From Beverwykella pulmonaria (lineage: Eukaryota; Ascomycota; Dothideomycetes; Pleosporales; Melanommataceae): a stretch of DNA of 64,000 nt. Shown here piece by piece: positions 1 through 12,971 of the stretch; the stretch's first letter is position 1, and every line of letters starts with the position of its first letter. The position numbers and the translations under genes are program-made. The DNA lies in assembly GCA_001599595.1 (NCBI GenBank), contig BCHH01000010.1:373667-437666 (forward strand), given 5' to 3'. The notes under the pieces are model-generated. The model had not been told where the DNA came from, ran no database searches, and saw only the letters and a list, made by a program, of their open reading frames with translations.

Positions 1-62
1 AAAACTCCTACTGGAGAAACCTCAGAAATCCTCCAAGTAAAAAAGCTATTCAAATCATTCCT

Positions 63-3000
63 TTATTCATCGCTCTCCATCTTGGCCAGCACCAAATCCC
101 TCAGGGTCTCCAGGCTGCTCGTCTTGCTCAGCAGCGTCAAAAACGGCACATCTACGGTCAGCGTTTGATAGAACCATGTCCTAAACTCGGCTGCAATCAT
201 GCTATCCATACCATACTCGGCGAAGGGCTTTTTCACATCGACCGACTCATATTTGATCAGTGTCAGGTTCCCGAACCGGCGCTGGATAAACTCCATGACG
301 GCGTCAGAGAGCGTCGCGCCGGCTTCGAGAGAGGCGGCGATAGGCGCAGGGAGGTTGCCGTCAGAGACGTGGCGGAGAACGTCCTCCTGGCCGTCGAGAG
401 CGGAAGAGAGAAGATTCGCGCGAGGGTCATCGAGGGTGGGGTTCGTGCCTTCGAAGCCCTGCTTGCGGAGTTCACGGAGACCCATGGGTTCAAGGCCGGT
501 GAGGATGTGTGCTTCGGCGAGAGCGTCGTGTGGGTGATGCATTCCCTTTGTCGTATTTCCCGATAGCGAAATATCGATGATCTGGAGGAGCTCGTCTTGG
601 CCAATGGCCTGGATGCCCTTCCTCAGCAGCAAGGCTTCGATTTCGGGGTTCTCGTGCAAATACCCGACCTCAGAGATCATGCCCAGGCCAACTGACACTG
701 CAGGGAGGCCTTGGGCTCGGCGGAACCGCGCGAAGAGGTCGAGGAAGTGGTTGCCGGCGCAGTAGTTGGACTCGGTCGCTGTTCCTACCGAGCCTGAGAT
801 GGACGACGTCATGAGGAAGAAGTCGAGCTTGGAGTCGCGGCCGGAACCCCGCAGGCTGTTGTGCAGGTGCCATGTTCCCTGGACCTTTGGGTCGATGCCT
901 GTGTGCCAGTACTTGTTAGGCATAGCAGTGAAAAGCGCCTCCTGCGAGCTTGTTAGTAACTAAAGGTGAACGATTGGGGAAAGGAGAGCGTACGTTCAGG
1001 CCCATGGCTGCTTGCACTACACCACCAATATCTCCCTGTGCGGCATCTACCACGGCAGCGACGTCCTTCGCGCTGCAGACATCGCCCCGGACGACAACAC
1101 ACTCGGCACCGGAAGCCTCCAGGTCCTCGATCAAATTGCGCGCCGCAGGCTTGTCAGTACCGGAGCGGCCGAGGAAAGCAAACTTCTTCGCCCCACGCTG
1201 CACCATCCAGCGCGAGAGGGTGCGCCCAAGTCCACCCAAACAACCCACCATGATGTAGCTCTTGTTGCCGTCGAAGCGTGTCTCGTGCTTGAGGAGTTGC
1301 ACGGGGATCTTGGCCTCGGGATTCTGCATGTTAATAGTAACCTTGCCCATGCGATTGCGGCTCGAGAAGTAACGGAGCGCCTGCGTAGCATCCTGGATGT
1401 CAAACACCTTGAGCGACTCGAACCCAATGATCTTGCCCTCGCGATAGAGAGAGATGGTCTCGGCGAGAAGGTCGTGCCACACGGCGTTGAGCTTGGGGTT
1501 GGTCGTATGGTAGAGGTGGGAGAGGTCGAAGGCGGTGAAGGTCGTGTTCTTCAGGAACTGGTCCATCTCGAGGCGGCCGGCGTTGGTCAGGTCCATCTTG
1601 CCGATCTCGACGAAGCGGCCGCATTCGGCCACGCAGCGCCAGGTTGCGTGCAGCTGGTCGCCGGTGAGGGAGTTGAGGACGACGTCGACACCATTCCCAG
1701 ACGTTGCCTTGAGGATGCCTTCGAGGAATGATGTGTCGCGAGAGCTGAAGATGTTGGAGGGTTTAAGTCCGAATTTCTCGACCAAATACGTTTTCTTCTC
1801 GTCCGTCGAGACGGTGGTGAAGATTTCAGCACCAGCCTGCTGTGCGACCTGGATCGCCGCCATGCCCACACCTCCAGCACCGGAGTGGATCAGGATAGTC
1901 TCTCCAGGCTGGATGCGGGCACGGTGGTGCAGCGCATAGATGGCGGTTGAATACACCACGGGCAATGTGGCGCAGATATCGAAGTCCTCGCCCTCGTTGA
2001 GTTTGACGCAGGCCCACTGGGGCACTGTCTGGTAAGTCTGGAAGTGGGATGGCGCCATGACGACAACACGATCGCCGACAGCAAACTGAGAAACATCAGA
2101 GCCGACCTCCTCGACAGTGCCAGCGTACTCGTTGGATGAGTTGGCATTCTGAACATCGACCTTTCCGGCAAGGAGATAAAAGTCCTTTGCGTTCATTCCA
2201 GCGGACGCAACCTTGATGCGGACGTCTGTAGGTGCGATTGAGATGGCGGGCTCTTGCTGCTTGTAGAAGAGTGTGTCGAACTGGCCGACACTGCCTATTG
2301 CCAGGCGCACGTTTCCGGCTTCTTTCAAGGCCAGGTCGGTGGTATCGAGGCCCTGTTTGGCACGGAAAGCCCCATTGAGACCATTGTCAGGCGCGAAGCG
2401 ACTCACGTGCACTACGTTACGGTACTGCACGAACTCCAAGTCGGGATATCGGCTTTCTTGGGCAAGGATGGATACAAGGCGGCTGACCGTGGAGGCGACA
2501 TCTACCTCCGGGTTGTCGACATCGTAGGTGTAAAACTTGAGCGACGGCTGCTCGAGGACCAGTGCCCGAGACAGGCCAGACACGAGCGCAAAGTCAGGCC
2601 GTGAGCCCTCCATGATGTTGCCGTGGGTGAGCCACACGATCGATCCCGCTCTGTCGGTCATCAGTTTGACACTCAACATGTCCTCGTCAGAGATGGTGGC
2701 AAGGAGAGGAGTCTTGAGCTCCGCAAGATTGAAGATGGTGATGCCAGGAGAGACAATCTCCTCGGTGAGCTCGCTCAGCTTGACGCGCGGGACTCCATGG
2801 CCTGCTAACGACGAGAGAGAATCCTCTAGCAATAAGCCGAGTGCAGACTGCTCGCGCTCCACGATGAGGAACTTGTGTTTCTGTAGCACTTCGGTCGTGG
2901 GCTTGACGGGGCTGCGTGCAATGACAACTGATGCCTTACCATCATGGATGGGGACAGGGAGGCTGGAAAGACCGCTCGAGACGATGGTATCACTAGTGGA

Positions 3001-6000
3001 GCCAGGGCAAAGCGCCAACACAGTCCCATCCTCGGCGAGCAAGTTCTTGATCTTGTCCATGTGGCTCTCCATCCATGGCCCGGTGATGGGAATCATAATG
3101 ACATGGAAGGTTTCGCCACTCACAGTCGCCGGCTTTGCGCGCTCACCCGTCTCCAGATCGACAACACCACCCGAAAGAGAACCGTCTTCCAAGAATGAAG
3201 CCGTGGTATAGCTCGACATGCGCTTGAACTCGCTCTTGGACGACAAGAGATCTAGGGCGGCTAGTGTGATGTCGTGGATATCATTCCCTAGTTCGAGAAT
3301 GCGCAGGCGCGGGTTCTTGTGGGCAAGCAGGTCAAGCATTGCTCCAAGCCTAATGATACTATCGTCTTCAAGTGGCGAGTCTGCCTCGTCGACAAACTTC
3401 TGGAGGTGCAGCTCCGCGTCCTTGACCGTCATAAAGCCCAGACCATATGCGTCTGGCTTCCACAGACTGCGCAGCATGGGATGGCGCTCTCCCGCCGTGT
3501 CCATCTGACCACCGGATTCGTATGGCGCGAGTCTCACCTGATCGAACTGGACAACAACCTCACCCTTTTCGTTCACGATCTCCGAAGACGTTACCACGGA
3601 CCCAAAGCCAGTGCTTTGCGCCTGGGCATTGATTTGGCACTCGCCTGAAATGGCCGTGTTCAGTGTAATGGACGCGAATCTGGTTGGTACTTTAGCGCGA
3701 AGCTCCGTGGGCGCACCTGCTGCAGTGGCTACAATGGAAGTTTGCAGCATGGCATCCAGCGTGATGGGGTGGACCGGGTAGACGGCAAGTTCGTCTCCAC
3801 TCGTCGTGAGTAGCGGTGTCTTCGCACCGCATTGCGTCGCTTGCTTCATACGTGGTGTCTGGAACTCGGAGATGGGCTGAAATGTCGGGCCGTAGTTGAG
3901 GCCCTGTTTAACGAGTTTCTCATACCAGGTGCGCTTTGCCGTGGGCTCGAGGGACCCAGCCGGAGCCTTGTACTTGGACTTCATGGCCGCCTTGTCGGCG
4001 CTGATGGAAATGGAACCCTTTGCATGAGGGACCGAGGAACCGGCCTGGAAGGTAGAGATGCTAAAGTCCCACCAAATGGCAGACGTTGCGGCATTGGTGA
4101 TGGACGACTTGTGCAGCGAGGTGAACAACTCCGTCTTGGCTGCGGCTTCGGTGGGAAAGACGAGGGCGTTCAGGATGTTGACGTTAGAGAAGCGGAACGA
4201 CGGGTTTGCCGTCACTGGGATACTGGCTGCCTGCATGACAGCCTCCATTGCGGTGCACAGATATCCCGCACCAGGGAAGACAATGGCATCGCCTAGCTTG
4301 TGATCCTTGAGCCAGTCGATGTCAGCGACATGCAGAATGTTGCGGAAGACAAGGTCGTCAAGGTTTCCGCCCGGGATGAGGGATCCGAGCAGCTCGTGGC
4401 GCGGGTGCTTGCGATGGCGGTACTCGAGACTGGCACGGCCCTCGTTCCACAAGATTTCCTCGTAGCTGAAGCGGTATTTGGGGAGATCTGTCAGCACGCG
4501 GAAGGGAGATTTGTTGGCCTTCCCGCGGACCTTGAGGCCGTTCACCTTCTCCCAGTTAACCGGGAAACCATTGAGCCACAGCTTGCCAGCCATGCCTAGG
4601 GCCGAGTCCAAGGCGTTTGTGTTGCGCTTGATGGGCGCCGAGTACTTGACATTTGCCCCTGAGACGCCGACCTTGGCGAGCGACTGCTTGACAGGCAGTT
4701 CGAGGGACGAGTGCGGGCCCAGCTCGATAAATTGGTGCTCGCCGTGTGAGTGAATCTCCTGGATGGCATGGGCAAAGCGTACCTGACCCTCGAGGTTGCT
4801 GCGCCAGTAACTGCTTGTGAAGCCGTCCGTCTTCGGCTTACCAGTGACCGATGACATGACGACTGCGTCTGCCGGAAAGCGGAAGGACGGGTACAAAGTA
4901 GGAAGAACTTGGTCGAGCAGCCTCTGGTATTCGTCTCCAAAGGCCAGCATGTGGTGCGAGTGGTACGCCTGTCCGCCCGTCTTGAGCTTCCGCGCAAATG
5001 TGCCCTTCTTTTCCAGCACGGCATGCAGCGCATCAATAGCCTCAACGTCACCCGAGATGGTCACGCCCTCTGGCGAATTGATACATGCGACGCGGATCTG
5101 GCCCTCCAGCGCGCTGTTGGCAATCTCCTCGTTCGCCGCAGCCTCAGAAAGGCCAACGGCCATCATAGCTCCCTCACGCTGGCTCTTCGACACGCAGTAT
5201 CCGCGGTAGTAGGCCACAACGATGGCTTCGCTCGCCGAAAGATGACCAGCTACAAAAGCAGCCGCGATTTCTCCTGATGAGTGGCCAACTGCCATGCTCG
5301 GCGAAATGTCCCACGAAGCCAGCAACTGCACGAGTGCAACCTGGACTGCTGTGCACAAGGGCTGCGAACGATCGGGGTTGTTGATCAGATTGGGGTTCTC
5401 TGTGTCAAGAATGGCCTCTTGAATAGTCCATTTCGGCCCATGAGGGATGCTCTTAAGCGCCGAGTCCATCTCAGATATGGCTTTGCGGAAGACGGGGAAC
5501 TCATCGAAGAGCTCCCTGCACATACCCGCCCATTGCGAGCCCTGGCCTGTAAAAACGAAGGCCAACGGAACCGACGCACCGCCTAGTGGCATGAAGCTCG
5601 GAATAATGGATGCCTTGGAGAAGACGTCCTGGATGTCTTGCACCCGAGGTGCCACCACGAAGCCCCGGACGGGGAAGTGCGTGCGGCGCGATCCCAGCGT
5701 GTGTGCCAAATCAAGAACATCTGCATTACCGAAGTTGTGCTGGGCAAAGTCTGCAACGCGGTTTTCAAACGACGCTGTAGTTGCGGCAGAGAGGGGGATC
5801 ACAACTGAAGACTGGGCAACGAGTGACTGCTTCGCTGCAGCGTCCAGGCCAACGCCGTTGGAGCCCTCCTCCAGCACGACGTGAGCATTGGCACCACCGT
5901 ATCCAAACGAGTTAATGCCAATTCGGCGAACTTTTGACGGAGACCCGGGCCACTCGATCAGTTCGGTAGGAATCGAGATTTGGCTCTCGAACTGCTTCAA

Positions 6001-7403
6001 TTTGGGATTGAGCGTCTTCAGTCCGTAAGTAGGTGGGATCTGGCCATGCTCGAGCGCCATGGTGGCCTTCAGAACGCTCGAGATGCCACTAGCCGCCTCA
6101 GAGTGTCCAACATTGGTTTTCACAGAGCCCAGGTAAAGGGGATCGGTCGATGGGCGATTGAAAACACGGCATAGTCCTTCCACTTCGATGGCGTCTCCGA
6201 CTTTTGTGCCAGTTCCGTGGCACTCAACATACGAAATATCTTCTGGGCGAACGCCGGCCTTAGCCATAGCCTTACGGATGACGGCTTCTTGCCCGTCGGC
6301 ACTGGGAAGACTGATACCCGCCGTCTTGCCGTTACTAGATTACGTCAGTTCAATCTAATAAGGTAAAGTAAAGAAGGAGGGTGCTTACGCATTGATAGCA
6401 GAACCCCTGACTACACTCCTAATCGGGTCCCCGTCCCGGATAGCATCGCTCAGCCTCTTCAGATATAGCGCCCCAATGCCCTCACCTCGTCCATATCCAT
6501 CGGCCGAAGCATCAAAGGTATGGCACTCGCTCGTTGGGGACAGAACACCGGCCTTCATAGTGCCAATATGCTGTTCAGCAGATTGGACAAGATTCGCACC
6601 GGCCACGATGGCAGCATCACACTCGTAGTTTTGCAGAGCAACGACGGCGACGTGTAGACAGTAGAGACTTGACGAGCATGCCGTGTCGATCACCAGAGAT
6701 GGCCCTTGGAGGTTGAACACGTGGCTAATGCGGTTCCCCAAGATTGATGTTCCCATTCCCGTGGAGTTGTAACGGGTAAGGTAATCAGCATCCCTGCTCT
6801 GCATAACTAAGTAGTCAAAGGTAAAATTTCCGACATAGGACCCGGTATTCGAACCGTTCGCCTTCTCGAGAGGTATCCCAGCATTCTCGAGACACTCGAA
6901 CACGACCTCGAGCAGCTTGCGCTGCTGTGGGTCCATGTAGGTCGCTTCTAGGTTATTAATACCGAAGAAGGAGTTCTCAAATTCGCGCGTGTCTTCGTTG
7001 AGGAAATATCCTCCTTTTGTCATCACGCTTCCAGCACGGTCGTTGCCGTTGGGATGGTAAAAACCGTCGATGTTAAAACGGTTCTTCGGGACGTCACATT
7101 TTCCTGAGCGGGCATTGGCCAGGAGGTCCCAAAAAGCACTGGGCGAAGTCGAATCGCCAGGAAGGCGGCATGCTAGCATGTGTCAGTGGAACGTATGTCA
7201 AATATGATCTAGGTAGTGTTTTGTTGTTTTGTTGTAGTGCTTCTCGCAGGACGTGATCCTTAAAGTATGTTATGTGCAAATCAAGACTCACCAAGACCGC
7301 AAATGGCAATAGGCTCATTCGCCAACTGCGAGGGCGTGGGCGGCGTCGTATCCGGCGGACTCCAGGAGCCCTGGCTGGCCTCTTCAAGCATCATTGGCGC
7401 CAT
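63..7403 (-). CDS. Highly reducing type I polyketide synthase (HR-PKS)
   Basis: Four exons: 7403-7292, 7172-6389, 6334-994 and 941-63 (2371 aa). All introns are GT-AG and the joined frame is open. Domain order is KS, AT, DH, a remnant methyltransferase, ER, KR, ACP. KS: Cys203 in DTACSSSL, His338 in ECHGTGT, His376 in NVGHSEA. AT: Ser651 in GHSSGE. DH: His977 in DHKLGDAIVFPGAGY and Asp1159 in PITLDAM. The region near residue 1311 reads RILELGND and lacks the glycine-rich SAM loop, so methylation is not expected. ER: HSGAGGVGM near 1784. KR: GCLGGLGRTL near 1996 and Tyr2139 in SNYCAGN. ACP: Ser2326 in YGMDSM. No thioesterase or reductive release domain is present, so release needs a partner enzyme. 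It is divergent from the SDR gene at 8050. Product assignment is inference from the neighbouring genes. Confidence 0.96.
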
Positions 7404-8049
7404 CCTCTCGTCTTTTCTAATGTAGTCTATAACTCTCTAAGAAACAAGTGCTCAAATAGCAAAAGAGGGAACTTGAATGGACCGATAGGAGCGGATGTAG
7501 ATCGCGAGATTCGATTCCGGAAATGGGCAAGGTATTATATTGATGGTTCCGAGGTTGATGGGCTCCCACTTGCTGAATTTGCACTGCAGGATATGTGCCT
7601 CTGTATATAGAGGCGAATCTCAACAATCACCGGCCATGCTATCTCAGCTCAAGATGACGATTTACCTTCTCACCGCTCTGATAGCCGATGTATATCCCGA
7701 TTTCCCATCGCCACATCCATTTTCATGTGTATTCCCGCCTTTGCTTACGTTGGTCTTGGCATACTCTGTGGCAATTCCCACGCAGAGTCGCCATGCGTAC
7801 TTCTCGCGTTGTTCGGTCATTCTTGTTCCCGAATGGCAGTAAGATGGCCGAAGAATGCCTTTTCCCCGGGATGGTTGAGTACGGAGCTGCATTGCCGATT
7901 ATCTGTGAGTACGGTCGGGGATGAATCGAAGGATTGCATTCGTATATGCCGCTTCCCGCTTAAGGTGAAACCGCAGTTGTTTATACCAACGCCTTCCCTA
8001 GTGACTGATTCTACGTTTGCTGGATTCGTGATTGAATATTTTGTGCACA
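7404..8049. promoter_or_regulatory. Divergent promoter between HR-PKS and AYR1-like SDR
   Basis: This is 646 bp between two divergent start codons, with no coding signal of its own. It contains CCCGGGATG at 7865-7873 and TCGGGGATG at 7915-7923. Both resemble the CTCGGGNAT element repeated in the other cluster promoters. One shared region could co-regulate PKS and SDR. Confidence 0.55.
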
Positions 8050-9085
8050 ATGTCTGAACGAACACACTTATTGGCATCTGAAGGCACCAAGGGGTTGCGT
8101 TCACCTTCTGTACTTATCACTGGGTGAGAAACGCAAGTCAATGTACGCATTTCATTATCGTACTAATGTCCAATCTAGCTGTGGGAACGGGGGAATTGGG
8201 CATGCTCTGGCCCTTGAGTTCAAGTCCAAAGGCAAGCGAAATTGAAAAGGTAGCAAAACCGCTTCTAATTGTAGAGTGCACAGGTTACACTGTCATCACA
8301 ACACTCCTGGCTCACGAGCCCCGCGACCACTTGGTTAAAAACGATATCTACGCGTTTACTGCAGATGTCACAAAGGATGCAGATATCGAGAACCTTCGCA
8401 AGGAAATTTCGCGAATCACAAACGACCGCCTCGATGTTCTCGTCAACAACGCAGGAATTTGCTATACCATGACGGCAATCGACACCGATATCAAAGAAGT
8501 TGAGAAGATGTTTGCAGTCAACGTTTTTGGGCCCATGCGCATGGTGCGCTTCTTCCACCCACTACTTGTCAACGCACAAGGAAATATTGTGAATATTGGG
8601 AGTGTGGGCGGAATTGTTCCCTATGTGTATGGCGCTAGCTATAATGCGAGTAAAGCGGCTTTACATCATTGGGGAAACACGCTGAGGGTGGAGATGAAAC
8701 CACTTGGGTATGTATAAATGTTTCCTCCATTGCTCGGCATTTTCTGATCCTGCTTCGTAGTGTAAGCGTCCTCAATATCATATCCGGAGAAGTAGCCACG
8801 AATATCCTAAAACGCGACGTTGGTCGCCAGCTGCCCGAAGGCTCACTCTACGCCCCACTACAAGATGAATTTGCAAATCACGTCAATAGAACACCGAGCA
8901 CGACTACCCCGCAACAGTATGCTGCGGCTGTTGTCTCAGAGGCAATGAAGAAGCAGCCCAGGGCCTGGTTTTGGACCGGTGCAACGACGTTCATTGTCAG
9001 GTGGGGCGATATGCTTCTGCCGAGAACGTATTGGGATGGTTTGTTTACAAAATGGTTTAATTTGAACAAATTGAGACAGACGTGA
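8050..9085 (+). CDS. Short-chain dehydrogenase/reductase, AYR1/17-beta-HSD-like
   Basis: Four exons: 8050-8123, 8179-8231, 8284-8707 and 8761-9085 (291 aa). It is a classical SDR with the NADP(H) loop TGCGNGGIG, then NNAG, then the catalytic YNASK. A C-terminal tail rich in W and aromatic residues is typical of the 1-acyl-dihydroxyacetone-phosphate reductase (AYR1) branch. The second intron (8232-8283) begins GC rather than GT; using it joins FKSKG to YTVITT, exactly what the family requires. The start was chosen because it precedes the Rossmann beta-strand SVLITG. It shares a divergent promoter with the PKS. SDRs of this branch occur in salicylaldehyde clusters, so a role in reducing a PKS-bound or released intermediate is inferred. 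Confidence 0.9.
8124..8178 (+). other. GT-AG intron 1 of the AYR1-like SDR
   Basis: The donor is GTGAGA and the acceptor TCTAG. A CTAAT branch-like site lies at 8162-8166. Removal joins LITG to CGNGGIG and so restores the cofactor loop. Confidence 0.85.
8232..8283 (+). other. GC-AG intron 2 of the AYR1-like SDR
   Basis: This is a 52-nt intron with donor GCAAGC after AAAG and acceptor CACAG. Without removal the frame meets TGA within five codons. With removal the conserved segment SKGYTVITT is continuous. Confidence 0.75.
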
Positions 9086-11819
9086 GATCGCCGGAAATGG
9101 CAGAAGAGAGAGAGTGAATGGAAATTCAATTAGGAATACAATGATGGGGTCTATGTATCAATTCTTGAAGAGAGATACCTTCCGGTCACTTACTGCGAGG
9201 CATACCCATCAGCTACTTACAGAGAGTAACACTTCCCAGGGCTGTGCTAATTCTTGCAAGATTTACCCAATGAAATGATGTAGGAGACTAGTGACAATAG
9301 GACATCGCTAAAATGAAGTAATGTTGCCGTCAAGTGTAAGAGTACTCTCAGTCCTGAGTTATGCGGCCGCGAACGCTAGAGTCATTCAGGCAACAGGGTG
9401 GGATTTGTGCCAACATGCCATATTCCCATGCGTTCTTTCGTGGCAGCAGTACAGTTATCAAATGTGGGCATCGATAACTCAGTGTCCTGCGCGACAAAAA
9501 ATGCACCCTAAATGTTGGAAAAGGATCGTACATGTCGTATCTCATAGCGGATACAAAGCGCGCTGTTTACACATAGCTGACAAATTGTGAATTGGGCAGC
9601 CAACACGACGGAGCTACAAATATCCGGTGGGAATGCGTGGGATACGGTACGGAAGTCACTGAGCCACAAATCTCATGCGGAATGTACCATGTTCCATTGG
9701 TTGATGATTAGCACAAGGGTTTGAACCAATCAATACAATTTTTCTTCCTACGACACTTTGTACATGTCGGCATTCGACCCAACACGGATGCGCCGAGAAG
9801 TCTGACTGTGACGGGCTTACACCTCCTGCACGACTCACTGCGCATGCAAATTCGACCTGAGAGATGGTGTTCAGTCATTACAGGCAAATCTTGGCAGACT
9901 GTCGAAACATGTGTCCGTATATATCACTCCGTTTATACATAGTACAGCCTATCACGTAACCACCCCAGTACGTCAGCGAGCTAGCTGAGAACTCTATATC
10001 GTACAATCTGAAAAAAAGTCAGCCAGCCGCATACAGAGGAGAGATCGACGCAAAGCTGGGTGTTGCACTGCATTGAAGGACGGTCAACAATCCTCGTGTA
10101 TCGATGTAAGGCGCTGCGCAGGCTGCTCAAATGGAGAGATAAAAAGACGCATTGCCCTGAAGCGCCAAGATAATGAGCTGGCTACCGGGATATCTTTACG
10201 GTACTGCTCCTATTAGCGTTGAAAAAAACCTTCATTTGCGGGGATGGGACAGAACGGTTTCGAATTAGCCCAGTGCCACGGTAAGATGACCCGGACCGCA
10301 GCCAATATCCGTTTCTCGCGAACGAAACTGGTAAACGGTAGGAATGTGAACCGCGGGCTAAGGAATCGGTCAAGGCAGCCGAAAATGCGCAGCTTATCTT
10401 TGTCAGACTGTAGCACAGATAAGGTAAATTCGCATATGTAAGCAGACTAGGCACTCGGGAGGCACGCCACCCGGCCGGTAAGGGGTCCACAACACGTGGA
10501 CTTAGGCAGAGCGGGTATGCTAAACCACATGGGGAACAGCGACATGTACCGATCCTCAAGGATCAGGTTTAAGCATCGAGCGGTTAGTTCAATATGTTGG
10601 AGCCAAGCATCCTAGCACGCTATGAAAGAATGTTGTTTCAACATGGAATAGTGTTTTGTAGAACCGGACGGGAAGGTTTCCGAAAAGAGAAAGTACGGCT
10701 TGTGGAAAGTTCAGAGGTGTTTGCCTTGTTGGAGTGACAAGTTTGGTTTTATCATGACTTTGATTCAAGCTTTAACTAGACAACGCCCCAGCCCTACCCG
10801 GCGGCTCTCGGCCCCCTGTCGCATCCACCTCCCTGTTAGAGTGCAGTTTGACTTTTATTTGGGAAATGGCCACTTCGCGGGAATCATGCAAAATGTCGGT
10901 GTGGCCGTATCTAGCCCTGAACTCGGGGCCGAGCATGTGTGGGCTCGTCTGAATTAGGCACCTCCACACCTCACCTCGCATGCCGGAAATCGCCAAGATC
11001 GCCTCAAGTCGGCCTCCGGTTTTTGAAACACGATTCTTTCGCATCTCATCTATTCACTGCTTTAGCCCCATTAAGAAGGTTTCTGCCGCTGTCGAACCCA
11101 CATTATTGACACACACAAACACACACACCACCCACCACTTCCCAAACACAGTTGATCGAATTCGTATTATGAAAGAGTGAAATACATTCTTGGTATACTT
11201 CAAACCGGAAAACAACAGGGATATATTCCTTTTATACGAGTTACGGAGCATGCCGTTGTAGGAACTAAAGAAATGCATATACATAATCCACGATGCACTT
11301 CCCTATAGCGTCTAACTACCTAGGAAATACTTATAATATAGAGCGGGTTTCAGTAGCTTTCAGCGTAGTCAAGAAGTGCAATTGTTGGTTCCGTTGAATA
11401 GAAGTGCTTGCAGAATGACCTAGGTACTCTCAACCAGACAAAATGAAGGATCATTGGAGATTCCCGCAGCGGTAAGCAAGTCTCGGTCTCAGGTCTTGGG
11501 GAAAGAATACGCTGCAGTAAGCTACACGGACCACTGTGGTGAACCAGCTGCAAGACCCCAAGCGCACTCTTATCCTGCACAGTTGCACCAAATGCGGATA
11601 AGTAAGCCTCACATTAATATAGATTGGAAATAATCCCACGCGGCAAATGCATGGTCATCTATCCCAGCGCCACCATCTCTGTTCTTCGCATTTCCAACCC
11701 GTGGGGGAAGCTTACAAGACACTTGCCTGACTCGCTATCTTATAGTGGCCTGCCAAAATAATTCCGTCTCTTTACATTCAAACATTCTTGTCTTTGAAGA
11801 TAATCCAAAAATCAGCAGC
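9086..11819. other. Long intergenic region upstream of the AflR-like regulator
   Basis: I see no convincing gene in these 2.7 kb; the open frames are short and show no family motifs. Two elements related to the cluster motif are present, ACTCGGGAGG at 10453-10462 and ACTCGGGGCC at 10921-10930. A short CA-rich run lies near 11108-11130. Confidence 0.5.
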
Positions 11820-12971
11820 ATGTCAGATGTCACCGTTTTCAACGAGCCGCCCGGGAAAACTGCCAAGTTGCGTGCCTCATGCGATGCATGCAACGAGTCC
11901 AAGGTGCGATGCAGCCAGACAAAACCAAAGTGCTCGCGGTGTGAAAAGCAAGGGGGCGTATGCATCTATGGGTTGTCGCGTCGTAGTCACAAATGTGCCC
12001 CTCGTGTAGGAGCATCTTATTCATCTGCTTCAACCAGCTCGTCTTCACAATCATCACATCGTCGCTCTGCCACTTCATCCGAGCCGGAAGGTCCCCCCGA
12101 CACAGCCAGCGGTATTCTCGACAGTTCCTGTTCAGCATCTCTCTCGACTTCCAGGCTACAACACCAGGACGATGAAACGTTAGCACCGGGTAGCACCACA
12201 CACTCATCAGTCGACTTGATGAAAGACTTCGATCTTCACGGGTTCGACTTTGTGAACTTCGAATCGCTGGGAAGCCTTGACGCCCTCTCTCCTTTCAACC
12301 CAATCCTCAATCAGCATGGCACCATGACGCCGCTCGAGCCTTTCGACCACCCCATGTCTCTACCCGGTTCTGCCCCAGCATTTTCTCCCATGTTTGAAGC
12401 AAGACCAAGATCGAGCAGTGGATGTCAATGCATATCTCAACTCATCTCAGAATTCCTGTCGATACCTATGCTGTTCAAGAATGAGGTTGGTTCGTTTGAT
12501 GCTCAGCTCTCCCAGTTGAAGCAAGCCATTCAACTTTCCCAGAATTGCATGAACTGCGACTGCATAACCGACGAGATGGCCATCATGACCATTGGAATTC
12601 TGGTCGGCCGCATCATCCAAGGCTTCGAAGCGACACTAACAAACGATTCCGCGCTGTCCTGCCTACTACCTACCCCGGTCGTCACACCTTCCACCATTTC
12701 TCCTAAACTATCATGGGGGGTGCTACAAATTGAGGATGATGACGAGAGGAAACTCAAGGAACATCTATGGTTGCTGTATTTCCAGAAGCTTGAGAGGCTG
12801 CTGAGTCAGTTCAATACTTCGGTAAGGATGATGAGGAGTGAGCAGGGTAGTGGGAACTCGGCGCATGTGATGGCATGCGAGTGCATACATATGTGGCTGG
12901 AGCGACGGGCGCAGATCGTGAGGGACGAGTTCGCGACCCGGTGCCCGGGAATCGGTGCGGTGCCGCAATAA
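11820..12971 (+). CDS. AflR-like Zn2Cys6 transcription factor (cluster regulator)
   Basis: Single exon, 383 aa from ATG 11820. An in-frame ATG at 11745 would add 25 residues and cannot be excluded. The binuclear zinc cluster uses Cys21, 24, 31, 38, 41 and 48 (C-x2-C-x6-C-x6-C-x2-C-x6-C), followed by the basic segment SRRSHK, the arrangement seen in AflR-type regulators. A Ser-rich linker follows. The C-terminal half (about 215-330) has the Cys/Leu-rich pattern of the AflR regulatory domain, with NCMNCDC and a hydrophobic helix. It sits inside the biosynthetic cluster and converges on the cupin gene. It most likely activates the surrounding genes. DNA specificity is not known; the repeated ACTCGGGNAT elements are candidates. 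Confidence 0.93.
   Translation: MSDVTVFNEPPGKTAKLRASCDACNESKVRCSQTKPKCSRCEKQGGVCIYGLSRRSHKCAPRVGASYSSASTSSSSQSSHRRSATSSEPEGPPDTASGILDSSCSASLSTSRLQHQDDETLAPGSTTHSSVDLMKDFDLHGFDFVNFESLGSLDALSPFNPILNQHGTMTPLEPFDHPMSLPGSAPAFSPMFEARPRSSSGCQCISQLISEFLSIPMLFKNEVGSFDAQLSQLKQAIQLSQNCMNCDCITDEMAIMTIGILVGRIIQGFEATLTNDSALSCLLPTPVVTPSTISPKLSWGVLQIEDDDERKLKEHLWLLYFQKLERLLSQFNTSVRMMRSEQGSGNSAHVMACECIHMWLERRAQIVRDEFATRCPGIGAVPQ

Noticed and set aside
2537..3211. 224-codon frame on the plus strand inside the PKS
   Set aside because: It is antisense to the ER/MT region of the PKS, whose domains are unmistakable; its composition is that of a shadow frame.
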